DNA from: Nitrospirota bacterium | GTDB taxonomy: Bacteria; Nitrospirota; Thermodesulfovibrionia; UBA6902 | Direction: 5' to 3' | DNA: 64,000 nt | Assembly: GCA_016213945.1 (NCBI GenBank) | Contig: JACQZF010000006.1 | Coordinates: forward strand, 1 to 64,000 | Shown here: in pieces, positions 26,786-36,013 of the stretch | Position numbering within the stretch: position 1 is the first letter of the stretch | How the letters are laid out: the number at the start of each line of letters is the position of its first letter | Made by a program: the position numbers and the translations under genes | Notes under the pieces: model-generated | Databases searched by the model: none | Told to the model about the DNA's origin: nothing | The model's input: the letters and a program-made list of their open reading frames with translations, nothing else

Positions 26786-27779
26786 CCAGCTTCCGCCGCG
26801 CTATCTCAATGAGCTGTTCCGGTTGTTTCTGGTAGATCTTCTGAAAGCCCTCATCACGCGGCATAACGCCTTCCCTCACCATATTTGCAATCTCCCAGAC
26901 ATAAGGGTGGAATCCGTATTTTTTTATGTGCAGGTCATTTGCATAAGCATTGAGAAGGCAGTTTGAAGAATTTGTATCCGTGTCTTTAGGCTCTTCCCAT
27001 CCGAGTTTTTCTATCTCCTCGAGTATCATCTTTTCATTGTAAAACTCCCACGCCATCGGGTGCACATTGTACGGGAATCTCTCCGGCTGCGCATAATGCC
27101 ACTCGTTTAAAAAATAAGATGCTATATCATCACCTGCCACGCCTTTCAGGGGTTCAAGGATGGCGTCCTGGGCCATCTTTATGAATGAGGGATTATTCTT
27201 CATGATGGAGGATTGCACCGGCGCCTGCCCCGGCGACCAGCCAAAGGCCACCATTGGGATATTTTGCTCTATGGCTGTTTTCAGACAGAGAGACTTCACA
27301 AGCCCTATGCATGAAGTGCAGATCGTACTGGCACGCTCCAGCGTCTTTTTTGAATAAAGCTCTTTCTCCGCCGCATAAGTGAATATCTTTTTCAAGATAT
27401 CCCATCTCGGTTTAAAAAATACATGATCAATTCCCAGGTTGTCAGTAACTTTCTTAATGTTCCGGTGAGATGTGTTTGAGATAAATCCATTATCGAAGCT
27501 CAAGGCAAGCACTCTCAGCTTGTACTTGGCCCGCAGCAGATACATTGTGTATGTGGAGTCTTTCCCACCGCTGTATGCCATAAGCACATCGTAAGAGCGC
27601 TGAGGAGAACTCTGCAACTGTGAAAGCAACTCAAAAAATTTTCCCTCATATTTGTTCTTGTCTTCTGAAAGTCTCGTCTCTTTGCCCTCAAAGCGCTGGC
27701 AATAGACACAAACGCCTTCAGCATTAAAACTTATGCCGGGGAATGTTTCAGGAAGTATGCAGTTAGAACAAATTTTCAA
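26775..27779 (-). CDS. ATP-PPase N-acetyl sugar amidotransferase (WbpG/PseA-like)
   Basis: 334 residues. MKICSNCILPETFPGISF and VCVYCQRFEG give two CxxC pairs of a zinc site, VLMAYSGGKDSTYTMYLL is the PP-loop, ALSFDNGFISNTSHRNI and ICTSCIGLV follow, as in WbpG-type enzymes that put an amidino or amide group on a UDP-N-acetyl sugar. Known relatives take ammonia from a HisH/HisF-like glutaminase pair; no such genes are present in this window. It could use ammonia from one of the asparagine-synthase-like proteins or from elsewhere. Overlaps the ligase gene by 4 bases. Confidence 0.75.
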   Translation of the reverse strand: MKICSNCILPETFPGISFNAEGVCVYCQRFEGKETRLSEDKNKYEGKFFELLSQLQSSPQRSYDVLMAYSGGKDSTYTMYLLRAKYKLRVLALSFDNGFISNTSHRNIKKVTDNLGIDHVFFKPRWDILKKIFTYAAEKELYSKKTLERASTICTSCIGLVKSLCLKTAIEQNIPMVAFGWSPGQAPVQSSIMKNNPSFIKMAQDAILEPLKGVAGDDIASYFLNEWHYAQPERFPYNVHPMAWEFYNEKMILEEIEKLGWEEPKDTDTNSSNCLLNAYANDLHIKKYGFHPYVWEIANMVREGVMPRDEGFQKIYQKQPEQLIEIARRKLDVE

Positions 27780-29326
27780 ATTTCAGCCCGCCTCTCTTTT
27801 AATAAATATTTGCGCACCTTCCCTGAAGCCGTCTTCGGAAGCTCGCTGACAAAGGCCACTTCCCTGGGAATCTTGTACGGAGCCAGTTTCTGATGACAGT
27901 GCTTCTGCACCTTTTTCGGATCCAGCTTAGCCCCGTCCTTTGTCACAATGACCGCCTTTATCGCCATTCCAAGTATTTCGTCCTCAATGCCGATGACCGC
28001 TACTTCATGGACTTCCGGCAATTCCAGGATAACTTCCTCGATCTCTTTCGGGCTGATCCTGTGCGCCCCGCTTTTCAGCATGTCGCTTCTGCGGCTGATT
28101 ATTCTGAGATAACCTCCGCTGTCTTTCACGGCCAGATCGCCGGTATGAAGCTTACCGTCTCTCAAAACCTTTTTTGTCTCTTCAGGGTTATTCCAGTATC
28201 CAGCCATAATGTTTTCGCCGCAAGCAACGATCTCACCTTCTTCTCCCTCGGCAGCCGGGGTCCCGTCTTCCTTCAGCACTTCGATGCTGACTCCGGGAAT
28301 AGCCTTTCCTATGGAGCCGGGCTTGCTTAAGAAATCCTTCGGTGCCAGATACGTCAATCTCGCGGTAGCCTCTGTCTGCCCGTACATAATATAGACAGCG
28401 GCATCAGGCAATATTTCAGCGATCTCTCTTGCGTGAGCAGGGGACATGGCACCCCCTGCCTGAGTAATGTATCTTAATTTCGGGAAGCGGTATTTCCTGA
28501 TATTGGAGCGATTCAGCAGGATGGCATATGTGGACGGGACCCCTGCAAAGCCGGTGACGCCTTCCACTATCATCTTGTCCAAAATCACATTCGGGTACAT
28601 AAAACTGTTATCAAGCACCATGGAGCCACCAGCAATTATATGGGTTGTCAAAAGAGACGTGCCGTACGAATAACAGAACGGCAGCACAACCATTATTCTG
28701 TCATCATGGGTCAGGTTGAGATACTGGATTATGGATTTTGCGTTCGCAGTAAAGTTATTGTGTGAAAGCATCGCGCCTTTCGGTTCTCCGGTAGTGCCTG
28801 AGGTATAGATTATAGAGGCAATATCATTTCCGGAAATTGCAGGATAATTACCGTTATTACACCCATCTGTGAGAATGTCGTGCAGTGAATGGAATTTGAT
28901 ATTTGAAGCATTTCCGGTCCCGTTAAATGCGCCAGCGTCCGCATCAATGACAATAATATTTTTTAAAGATTTGTTGCCCGCAACAGCCTCTTGCGCTGCC
29001 TTCAATGTTTTCTTTTCCACAATAAGGCATTCAGGGAGACAATTGGTGATTATCTTTCCCAATTCATATGCCGAACACTGGGAATTGACCGGGACAGAGA
29101 TCCCGCCTGCTTTTTGTATCCCGAAATATAACATGATGTATTCAGGAGAATTTTCTGCCACAATACAAACCCTGTCTCCTTTTTGAACTCCATGCTCTAC
29201 GAAGAATGATGCTGCCCGCAGCATGCCTGAATGCAGTTCAGCATAAGTCACCCTATTTTGTTTCTGGATGACCGCTGTCCTGCCGGGATATTCCACAGCC
29301 GTACTTGTCAGGAATTCGTGTATCAC
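27776..29326 (-). CDS. AMP-forming acyl-CoA/ACP ligase
   Basis: 516 residues, ANL superfamily. IASIIYTSGTTGEPKGAML is the P-loop (A3), YIMYGQTEATARLTYL the A5 region, LHTGDLAVKDSGGYLRIISR the A7/A8 core, and PKTASGKVRKYLL holds the A10 lysine. Start is GTG at 29326 after AGGCTGAGAG. The carrier protein gene lies three bases upstream, so this enzyme probably loads that carrier with a carboxylic or amino acid. Ligases with an associated carrier protein are part of the exosortase-A gene set. A paralogue is at 31550-33100. Confidence 0.85.
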   Translation of the reverse strand: MIHEFLTSTAVEYPGRTAVIQKQNRVTYAELHSGMLRAASFFVEHGVQKGDRVCIVAENSPEYIMLYFGIQKAGGISVPVNSQCSAYELGKIITNCLPECLIVEKKTLKAAQEAVAGNKSLKNIIVIDADAGAFNGTGNASNIKFHSLHDILTDGCNNGNYPAISGNDIASIIYTSGTTGEPKGAMLSHNNFTANAKSIIQYLNLTHDDRIMVVLPFCYSYGTSLLTTHIIAGGSMVLDNSFMYPNVILDKMIVEGVTGFAGVPSTYAILLNRSNIRKYRFPKLRYITQAGGAMSPAHAREIAEILPDAAVYIMYGQTEATARLTYLAPKDFLSKPGSIGKAIPGVSIEVLKEDGTPAAEGEEGEIVACGENIMAGYWNNPEETKKVLRDGKLHTGDLAVKDSGGYLRIISRRSDMLKSGAHRISPKEIEEVILELPEVHEVAVIGIEDEILGMAIKAVIVTKDGAKLDPKKVQKHCHQKLAPYKIPREVAFVSELPKTASGKVRKYLLKERRAEI

Positions 29327-29329
29327 CTC

Positions 29330-29584
29330 TCAGCCTGTTTTCCCTTTAATGAATTTCGCGAGATTGTCAACTGAATCAAGATTCTCCGGTATCAATTCTT
29401 CATCATCCACGGAAATTTTATATTCCTCTTCGATGAACCTTACAAGCTCAAGCACGCCTGTGGAGTCCATAATGCCCTTTTGAAGAAAGGAGTCGTCATT
29501 TTTGATTACGTCCTCATTGTCCTCAAAGAGGATATTTTCCAGAATGAATTTCTTTACTGTCTGCTGAATCTGTCCTGTAGTCAA
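29330..29584 (-). CDS. acyl carrier protein
   Basis: 84 residues, acidic, four-helix carrier protein. GIMDSTGVLELVRFIEEEY contains Ser41, the expected 4'-phosphopantetheine site. It lies between a ligase gene and an amidotransferase gene with gaps of one to three bases, so all three are made together. It likely presents an activated acyl or aminoacyl group for transfer to a sugar of the exopolysaccharide. Confidence 0.85.
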   Translation of the reverse strand: MTTGQIQQTVKKFILENILFEDNEDVIKNDDSFLQKGIMDSTGVLELVRFIEEEYKISVDDEELIPENLDSVDNLAKFIKGKTG

Positions 29585-29585
29585 C

Positions 29586-31562
29586 TCAGATAACCTCCGT
29601 CACTTGTTCTTTAACATTATCAATCTCATGTGATATATGTGATTGGAAATGCTCAATGAAATAATAATTCATCAGTTGTGTTGAGAGCAGGCCCACAAAA
29701 GCCATATTGTCTTTAAATCCCAAAGCAAGCCCCCTCCTGCATTTTTCAAAAAGCCTCCGCGTCTTGTTCACGTCAAAATACCCGAATCTTTTCAGCGCGC
29801 TTTCCGACAACAGTTCCTCAACATAATCCTCTGCTTTTCCGTCATGAAAAAAACTCTTGCTGTCCGGCGCCCTGTACGGCTGCTTGGTCCTTTTTATTAT
29901 TGAATCAGGCAACAGGCCTTTCATGCTCTCCTTTAAAATATATTTCTCCGTCAAAGTCTTCATCCTCAGGGTTGCGGGTATCTTTGCGCAGAACTCCATT
30001 ACCCTGTGGTCAAGGAAAGGGAATCTACCTTCCACTGAATTGCCCATTGCCATCCTGTCTCCCTGAGAAGAAAGCAGGTAGTTTGACAACAGGGTTTTTA
30101 TTTCCAGATACTGCGCCTGCGACAAATGATCAAACCCATCGTAATCGCTGCGCAGCAGCGATGAAAGTTCATCAATGTTCTGGTAGCCTTTCAATTCAGC
30201 TTTAATATTGTCGGAGTAAAATAGTTTGATCTTCGCGGTAGTGCTCCAGCGCGGCACATGGGAATAATATTTTTCGGGATAAGCAGTTGTGTCGGCATTG
30301 AAAAACGCTTCTGAATACTGAAGCGCTTTTGTCGGTGAATTATCGAGATACGGATAAAGCCTTTTGAGGATAAGGGGCCTTATCTTTGACGCCGGGAACT
30401 TTTGCATGAATCGCCGCACCTTTGCCTCTTTGAAAATATCATATCCGGCCAGTATCTCATCCGAGCCTTCGCCTGTCAGAACAACCTTGTACCCGCTTTC
30501 CCTGACGAGTTTTGAAAGAAGGTAAAGGGGCGCTGGCGCGGTCCTGAGTATCGGCGTTTCCGTGTGCCAGATAACGTCCGGAAAGACCCTGCCGATGTCC
30601 GAATATGTGCATTTGATGTAACTGTGATCCGTGCCGAGATATTCAACCATTTCCCTCTGATAAACGCTTTCATCGTATTCTTTGTCGTGAAAGGCGACCG
30701 AGAAGGTCCTCAGTGGATTGTCAGTAAAATTTTTTATAAGGGTGGTTATCACGGATGAGTCAATGCCGCCACTTAAATAAGCTCCCACGCTCACGTCCGC
30801 GCGAAGCTGTAATCTTGTGGCATCGATCAAAAGCTCTCTCAGTTGCCCGGCGTATTCTTCCTCTGTCTTTATATGCGTCTCCGGCGTAAAATCCGGATCC
30901 CAGTATCTTTCTTTCTTTACCTGCCCCTTTGCAACAGTCATGAAGTGGCCGGCAGGCAATTCATGAATATTCTTGAATACGGTTCGCGGCGGCAACGGCA
31001 TCCAGAACGTGAATATCTGGTCCAGCGCATGAGGGTCCAGTTCCCTGCGGACGCGGCTGTCCAGAAAAAGCGATTTTATCTCAGAGGCAAAGATAAGCGC
31101 CCCGTCTGTCAGCGTATAAAACAAAGGGCGGATACCGGCCCGGTCCCTTGCAATAAAAAACGTGTCTTTATTCTTATCCCAGATTGCAAAGGCAAACTGG
31201 CCGTTAAGATGCTTCAGGCAGTCAATACCGTATTCTTCATATAGATGCACGATGGTTTCCGTGTCGGATTTTGTGTAAAATCTGTGCCCCTTTTTAATGA
31301 GGTCTTCTGTAAGTTCTATATAATTGAATATCTCGCCGTTAAAAATTATCCAGACTTTTTTATCTTCGTTGTGGATCGGCTGCCAGCCCCCTGAAAGGTC
31401 AATAATGCTCAATCTCGCATGCGCAAGCCCGGCCCTTTTATCCGCATAAAATCCGAACCCGTCAGGCCCCCGGTGCCGTATAACAGCAGCCATGCCCCTT
31501 AATGTATCGAGGGGGATTTTCCTGTCTTCGTAAATATTAAAAATTCCTGTTATGCCACACAT
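29586..31562 (-). CDS. asparagine-synthase-like amidotransferase
   Basis: 658 residues. MCGITGIFN with Cys2, VIRHRGPDGFG, GLAHARLSIIDLSGG and IFNGEIFNY form the glutaminase domain; GAYLSGGIDSSVITTLI is the PP-loop; VVLTGEGSDEILAGYDIF the second motif. The C-terminal region is longer than in classical asparagine synthase. Context with a carrier protein and ligases on both sides suggests an amide-forming step on a carrier-bound or sugar-bound carboxyl group. Overlaps the second ligase gene by 13 bases. Confidence 0.85.
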   Translation of the reverse strand: MCGITGIFNIYEDRKIPLDTLRGMAAVIRHRGPDGFGFYADKRAGLAHARLSIIDLSGGWQPIHNEDKKVWIIFNGEIFNYIELTEDLIKKGHRFYTKSDTETIVHLYEEYGIDCLKHLNGQFAFAIWDKNKDTFFIARDRAGIRPLFYTLTDGALIFASEIKSLFLDSRVRRELDPHALDQIFTFWMPLPPRTVFKNIHELPAGHFMTVAKGQVKKERYWDPDFTPETHIKTEEEYAGQLRELLIDATRLQLRADVSVGAYLSGGIDSSVITTLIKNFTDNPLRTFSVAFHDKEYDESVYQREMVEYLGTDHSYIKCTYSDIGRVFPDVIWHTETPILRTAPAPLYLLSKLVRESGYKVVLTGEGSDEILAGYDIFKEAKVRRFMQKFPASKIRPLILKRLYPYLDNSPTKALQYSEAFFNADTTAYPEKYYSHVPRWSTTAKIKLFYSDNIKAELKGYQNIDELSSLLRSDYDGFDHLSQAQYLEIKTLLSNYLLSSQGDRMAMGNSVEGRFPFLDHRVMEFCAKIPATLRMKTLTEKYILKESMKGLLPDSIIKRTKQPYRAPDSKSFFHDGKAEDYVEELLSESALKRFGYFDVNKTRRLFEKCRRGLALGFKDNMAFVGLLSTQLMNYYFIEHFQSHISHEIDNVKEQVTEVI

Positions 31563-33100
31563 TGTTTCAGATCCGTCTTTTTTATTTTCCCGCTGTCAGT
31601 CTTCGGCAGCTCACTTCTGAATTCAACGTACTTGGGAACCATGAAGTCTTCGAGATGTTCCGAACAAAACTTACGTATGTATCTCTCTGTCAGATTGTGC
31701 CCGTTATTTGTGACTACAATCGCTTTTATTGCCTCCCCAAGCACCGGATCAGGAACACCAACAACTGCAGCCTCGACAATTCCTCTTATTTCATACAACA
31801 CATTCTCGATCTCTTTGGGGCTGACCTTTTCTCCCCTGCTTTTTATGATGTCGTCCTTTCTCCCTATAAAATATAGGTATCCATCTTCATCCATTCTAAA
31901 CAGGTCTCCGGTATATAGGACTGTCTCCCCTGAGGAGGGTTCGGGCCTCAGTCTCTCCGCGGTTTCATCAGGCAGTCCCCAATAACCTTTCATGACATTC
32001 CGCCCTTTAACCACCAACTCTCCGGCGACTCCCGCTCCAAGCTTGTTGCCGTCTTCATCAACTATATACGCCTCTGTATCCGGCATTGCCTTACCTACAG
32101 ATGCCGGCCTGACATTAATCTGTTCAGGCGGCAGGTATGAGACTCGTTTGCACTCAGTAAGGCCGTACATTAAGAATATTTTCGTGTTCGTGAAAATCTC
32201 TTGCAGCTTTTTTATATGCGCTTCGGGAAGGGCCGCCGCAGTGTTACTGATATAACGGAGATGCTCAAATTTGAATTTTTTAATGTCTTTCATCTGAAGC
32301 AAAATAGCTGCTATAGTCGGGACAATGGGCAGGCCTGTGACCTTTTCGGCAATAAGTGTTTGGATAATTTCATACGGGTAAGTAAATGTTTTTTCAAGTA
32401 TGACTGTTGCGCCTGTTTTAAACGCCATGAGCACCTGGTATAGCCCGTAATCAAAAGACATGGGAAGCGTGTTGAGTATCACGTCCTCAGATGTGTTCTC
32501 CAAATATTGAGTGATGGAGTTGACTGCTGACACCATGTTCAAATGTGTCATCATCACTCCCTTTGGATTCCCGGTAGAACCTGATGTATATACAATGTTT
32601 GCAAGGTCGGTGTCTGCAGTTGCGACAATAGGGATTGTATTGTCGCCACTGCGCATTATCTCATTCAGCGGAAACATTTTCTTGCTGTCTTCATTTGAAA
32701 CCAGGATTTTGTCCCCTTGCAGATAAATCCATTTCAGATGCGCGGCATCCGCACAAGCCTTCTTGGTAATTGAAATCTTCTGGCCGGAAGCGATAAGCGC
32801 GGCACAACGGCAGTTGTTAAGGATATATGACAGTTTTTCTGCCTTTGCGGTTGGATTTACCATTGTGAAAACACCGCCTGCCTTTAGCACGCCGAAAAGG
32901 CCGACTGCCGCTTCGAGAGAGTTATCAAGAAAAATCGCAACACGCTCACCTTTATTAAAACCCTCCGACAACAATGCATTGGCGACCCTGTTGGAGAGCG
33001 CCTCTATTTCCGCGTACGTGCAGCGTCCCTCTTTCGTTATCAGGGCGGTTTTATCAGGGGACTTCTTCGCGCTTTCTTCTATGAAATTATTTATCAGCAT
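31550..33100 (-). CDS. AMP-forming acyl-CoA/ACP ligase
   Basis: 516 residues, paralogue of the ligase at 27776. LANIVYTSGSTGNPKGVMM is the P-loop, IFLMYGLTECKRVSYL the A5 region, LYTGDLFRMDEDGYLYFIGR the A7/A8 core, and PKTDSGKIKKTDL has the A10 lysine. Different residues around the A5 region (LTECKRVS against QTEATARL) suggest a different acid substrate from the first ligase. It is the first gene downstream of xrtA, ten bases after its stop. Confidence 0.85.
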   Translation of the reverse strand: MLINNFIEESAKKSPDKTALITKEGRCTYAEIEALSNRVANALLSEGFNKGERVAIFLDNSLEAAVGLFGVLKAGGVFTMVNPTAKAEKLSYILNNCRCAALIASGQKISITKKACADAAHLKWIYLQGDKILVSNEDSKKMFPLNEIMRSGDNTIPIVATADTDLANIVYTSGSTGNPKGVMMTHLNMVSAVNSITQYLENTSEDVILNTLPMSFDYGLYQVLMAFKTGATVILEKTFTYPYEIIQTLIAEKVTGLPIVPTIAAILLQMKDIKKFKFEHLRYISNTAAALPEAHIKKLQEIFTNTKIFLMYGLTECKRVSYLPPEQINVRPASVGKAMPDTEAYIVDEDGNKLGAGVAGELVVKGRNVMKGYWGLPDETAERLRPEPSSGETVLYTGDLFRMDEDGYLYFIGRKDDIIKSRGEKVSPKEIENVLYEIRGIVEAAVVGVPDPVLGEAIKAIVVTNNGHNLTERYIRKFCSEHLEDFMVPKYVEFRSELPKTDSGKIKKTDLKQCVA

Positions 33101-33110
33101 AATATACGGA

Positions 33111-34658
33111 TTAGTTATAAAAACGCCTATCTAGTTCAGGGGATATGTCATAGATAAATCTCTGCTGTTTTTTAACGATATTGGCAAAATCGTCCGACGG
33201 ATTAACTTCAGACGTCACCATGACAAAAGCGCCGTTTGTGCGCCGTTTTATAATCGCATCAGAGAGTGTTGCAAATTTTGCCTTGTGCAAGTCAGCCATT
33301 TTCCTGCCGCTCATTTCATACCAGAACAAAACAGAATATGTTTTTTTACCGTCATTCAATAAAGTCTTATTAACCATAACCGAGCCGCTTGCTGTTAAGA
33401 CTTCAACTTCTTCAGCCTCCTTGTGAAGTTGTTTTGTGAGATAGTTAACAAGTTCTTTGCCCTGACGTTGTGATTCATAATATCCGGCATATAACGTTAT
33501 TCTTTCACCGGCGGCATTTTGATACACCCTTAAAAGTTCTTCATCCGCCCCTTCAATCTTAAACAGTAATGGAAGAGATGAATTTAACCCGTCCCATTTC
33601 CACTCACCGATGCTGGCAGTGAGATCATTTAATTTTGTTTTCAACGGAACAGGCTCGGTTCTTAATAAAGATGAAGACGCGCTCATTAAAAGAAGAAGCC
33701 CCACCGCAACCACCCATGAAATATTGAATCGAAAACCGCTTGTTTGCGATATCCGTTTGTCTTCAACAGGAGAATCCGGAGAATCCGCTTTATCCATTTT
33801 TTGATGAAAGAACAGTGCTCCGATAAAAAGCGCAATAAATCCTATCACAGAAACGAAGAACCCCTGTAATATATGAAAGGGCCCGTGAATGATCTCTGCG
33901 TTGAAATGATGAGCCCAAAAACCAATAAAAGCGATGCGCGCAGAGTTTGCAAAAAGAGCTATAAGGACTGCAACGCTCACGAGCATCGCCCTTCTTAACA
34001 ACGTCCTCTGCGAAAAATAAGCCAACGGGATGCCAACAGCGATAACTGAAATTAAATATCTAACTCCGCTGCATTCCACTGCAACCTTCAGTGTTGTATT
34101 CGGAAGCACTATATATTGAGACTCCAATAAAACAGGGACGCCCGTCAGTTCCATCAGCTTTGTGCCTAATTTCGCGGAAAAAAGCTGAAATGGCCAGTGT
34201 ATCCTGTCTGAAAACGCGCCGAGGACAGGTATCATAAATAAAAGATACGCAATGGGCAAAGCAAGCGCCCTCAAATATTTCACCCCCAAAAGCAGCAAGA
34301 CCATTCCAGCAATGCTTGCAACAAGCGATAAATCCCGGAGTAATTCTAAACCACCCTGTTCTCCGATGATGTAAATAATGCCTGCAAATGTCGTGAGCAG
34401 GATTCCAAGGACATAGTCCGGAATTATAGGTATCCCTTTCAGCTGTGCCCTCATGATCCATACAAGATATATGCTGAACAATGGCACCAGAAAACCGTGT
34501 GAGTGCTCGCTGCTTCCCCACCAAACACTGATCAAACCGGAAAGGACAGGAGCGTAACTGTAAATAAAAATGCCAAACAGTACGGCAAACTGGATCCATC
34601 TCTTCTTAGAAATACTCTTCCTTTCGGATAAGGGTTTTGTAATTGTCATTTCTTTCAT
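33111..34658 (-). CDS. xrtA: exosortase A fused to EpsI
   Basis: 515 residues. Residues 20-285 form the eight-helix exosortase with EHSHGFLVPLFSIYLVW near 51-67 and the catalytic triad: Cys196 in VECSGVRYL, Arg241 in ANSARIAFIG and His262 in GPFHILQGFF. Residues about 318-505 are an EpsI domain (IGEWKWDG, ERITLYAGYYESQRQGKEL, FWYEMSGRKMADLHKAKF). The enzyme cuts PEP-CTERM proteins in the inner membrane after the PEP motif and is thought to pass them to a surface polysaccharide. The fusion of XrtA with EpsI is known in this family. The ORF upstream contains an in-frame TGA, so the start at 34658 is the earliest possible; the ribosome site is weak. Confidence 0.93.
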   Translation of the reverse strand: MKEMTITKPLSERKSISKKRWIQFAVLFGIFIYSYAPVLSGLISVWWGSSEHSHGFLVPLFSIYLVWIMRAQLKGIPIIPDYVLGILLTTFAGIIYIIGEQGGLELLRDLSLVASIAGMVLLLLGVKYLRALALPIAYLLFMIPVLGAFSDRIHWPFQLFSAKLGTKLMELTGVPVLLESQYIVLPNTTLKVAVECSGVRYLISVIAVGIPLAYFSQRTLLRRAMLVSVAVLIALFANSARIAFIGFWAHHFNAEIIHGPFHILQGFFVSVIGFIALFIGALFFHQKMDKADSPDSPVEDKRISQTSGFRFNISWVVAVGLLLLMSASSSLLRTEPVPLKTKLNDLTASIGEWKWDGLNSSLPLLFKIEGADEELLRVYQNAAGERITLYAGYYESQRQGKELVNYLTKQLHKEAEEVEVLTASGSVMVNKTLLNDGKKTYSVLFWYEMSGRKMADLHKAKFATLSDAIIKRRTNGAFVMVTSEVNPSDDFANIVKKQQRFIYDISPELDRRFYN

Positions 34659-34730
34659 TTGCTCAGCAGTCCAGGCGCGGCTCCGCCCTCTCAGTCACAG
34701 CTCGACTTTCAAATGGCCTCACAACGCATT

Positions 34731-34764
34731 AAAAAAAATCGAGCAAACTCAAAACCGCTGCTCG
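34731..34764 (-). terminator. Rho-independent terminator after the export operon
   Basis: On the minus strand CGAGCA and TGCTCG pair around a 13-base loop, followed by ATTTTTTTT. It lies 53 bases after the stop of the ATPase gene (34817) and before xrtA (34658). It divides the export operon from the xrtA/glycan block, implying a separate promoter or regulated read-through for xrtA. Confidence 0.7.
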
Positions 34765-34816
34765 TAACTTACTTGTTTAAGTGACGAATAACGAAACTTC
34801 ATCTGCTCGATACATC

Positions 34817-36004
34817 TCAATCTGCTATTGTTTTTCTTATCTTCCTGTTCAATCCGCTGACGGTGTCAGTCAGGCTGCCTATCTGTTTTGCAAATATATG
34901 CAGTTCTTCCCGGATATGGGCTTCATCATCCTCTGCTTTTGAATCATTCTTCCTTGCGTCAGACAACTGCTCAAGCATTTTCACACGCTCTGATAACGCA
35001 ATCATATTATTGTTCGCACCTGCGTCAGGAAGTTTTGATACCTCCTCTTCAAGCCCCGCAACCCTCTCGGATAATGTGGTAAGGCTGCTTTTGACAACCT
35101 CTTCAAACGCCGCAAATTTCTTCGCAATCTCATCCGTATTTATTATTTTATCTTCTTTAATTTTTTCAGAAACGCAATTGCTGCGCTCGCTCCAGTAATC
35201 ATACGCGTCCAGGTCTTTTGCAACCGCCTTGAGGATTTCTCCAGAGACTTCCTTTGCCCCCTCCACATATGCTGTAAGCAGTGAAAAATCACAGAGTATA
35301 TTGATCAGGCGCGGGATGCCCCTGCTGAATTGATATATCATTTGAAGCATGTCGTCCTGGATTTTCATAGCGCCTGGATTCCCTGCAACAGTAAGGCGGT
35401 GTATTATATATTTTCCGGTTTCTTCCATATTGAGCGGCGCAATGTGATAACTGATGTTAATGCGCTGGCGCAGTTGCATCAGCTCCGCAAGCATAAGTGT
35501 CTTTTTCAGTTCCGGCTGGCCCACAAGTATTATCTGAAGAAGTTTTGCCCTGTCGGTCTCAAGATTGGAAAGCATCCTTATCTCTTCCAATAAATCAGCG
35601 GAAAGATTCTGCGCCTCGTCAATCAGTAAAACCGGCTGGATTTTCTTTGCATACTGGTCAATGAGAAATGCGTTCAATTCGCTCAACAGCCTGGTCTTGC
35701 TTTTGCCTTCTATGTCCAAACCGAAATCCTCATTGATCATTGATATAAGCTGTTCGGAGGAAACCTTTGTATTGCTTATTCTTGAAATCCTGACCGAACC
35801 GTTAAGGCTTTTTATGAGATTGCGGAGAATAGTTGTCTTGCCAGAACCTATTTCTCCTGTCAGGAGTATGAATCCGATCTTTTCCTTGATCCCGTAATCA
35901 AGGTAGGTGATTGCCTTTTGATGGGTGCTGCTAAGGAAAAGGAAATCCGGGTTGGGGACTAAATCAAAGGGTTTATGTTTAAAAGAAAAATGCTTTTCAT
36001 ACAT
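34817..36004 (-). CDS. exosortase-A-associated AAA ATPase (ExeA-like)
   Basis: 395 residues. FKHKPFDLVPNPDFLFLSST is the family N-terminus, LLTGEIGSGKTT (48-58) the Walker A, PVLLIDEAQNLSADLLEEI (124-142) the Walker B, and FSRGIPRLINILCDFSL the sensor/AAA lid. Residues about 280-395 are a long acidic coiled-coil tail (LSERVAGLEEEVSKL). ExeA-like ATPases work at the inner membrane with peptidoglycan or secretion systems; the PEP-CTERM version is always linked to export genes, as here. Ten bases separate it from the beta-barrel gene. A strong terminator follows. Confidence 0.88.
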   Translation of the reverse strand: MYEKHFSFKHKPFDLVPNPDFLFLSSTHQKAITYLDYGIKEKIGFILLTGEIGSGKTTILRNLIKSLNGSVRISRISNTKVSSEQLISMINEDFGLDIEGKSKTRLLSELNAFLIDQYAKKIQPVLLIDEAQNLSADLLEEIRMLSNLETDRAKLLQIILVGQPELKKTLMLAELMQLRQRINISYHIAPLNMEETGKYIIHRLTVAGNPGAMKIQDDMLQMIYQFSRGIPRLINILCDFSLLTAYVEGAKEVSGEILKAVAKDLDAYDYWSERSNCVSEKIKEDKIINTDEIAKKFAAFEEVVKSSLTTLSERVAGLEEEVSKLPDAGANNNMIALSERVKMLEQLSDARKNDSKAEDDEAHIREELHIFAKQIGSLTDTVSGLNRKIRKTIAD

Positions 36005-36013
36005 TGCAACAAC

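Noticed and set aside
34743-34757. Sigma-54-like spacing CGGTTTTGAGTTTGCT upstream of xrtA
   Set aside because: GG and GC are correctly spaced, but four -24 bases differ from consensus and the sequence lies inside the stem-loop of the terminator; chance is the simpler explanation.
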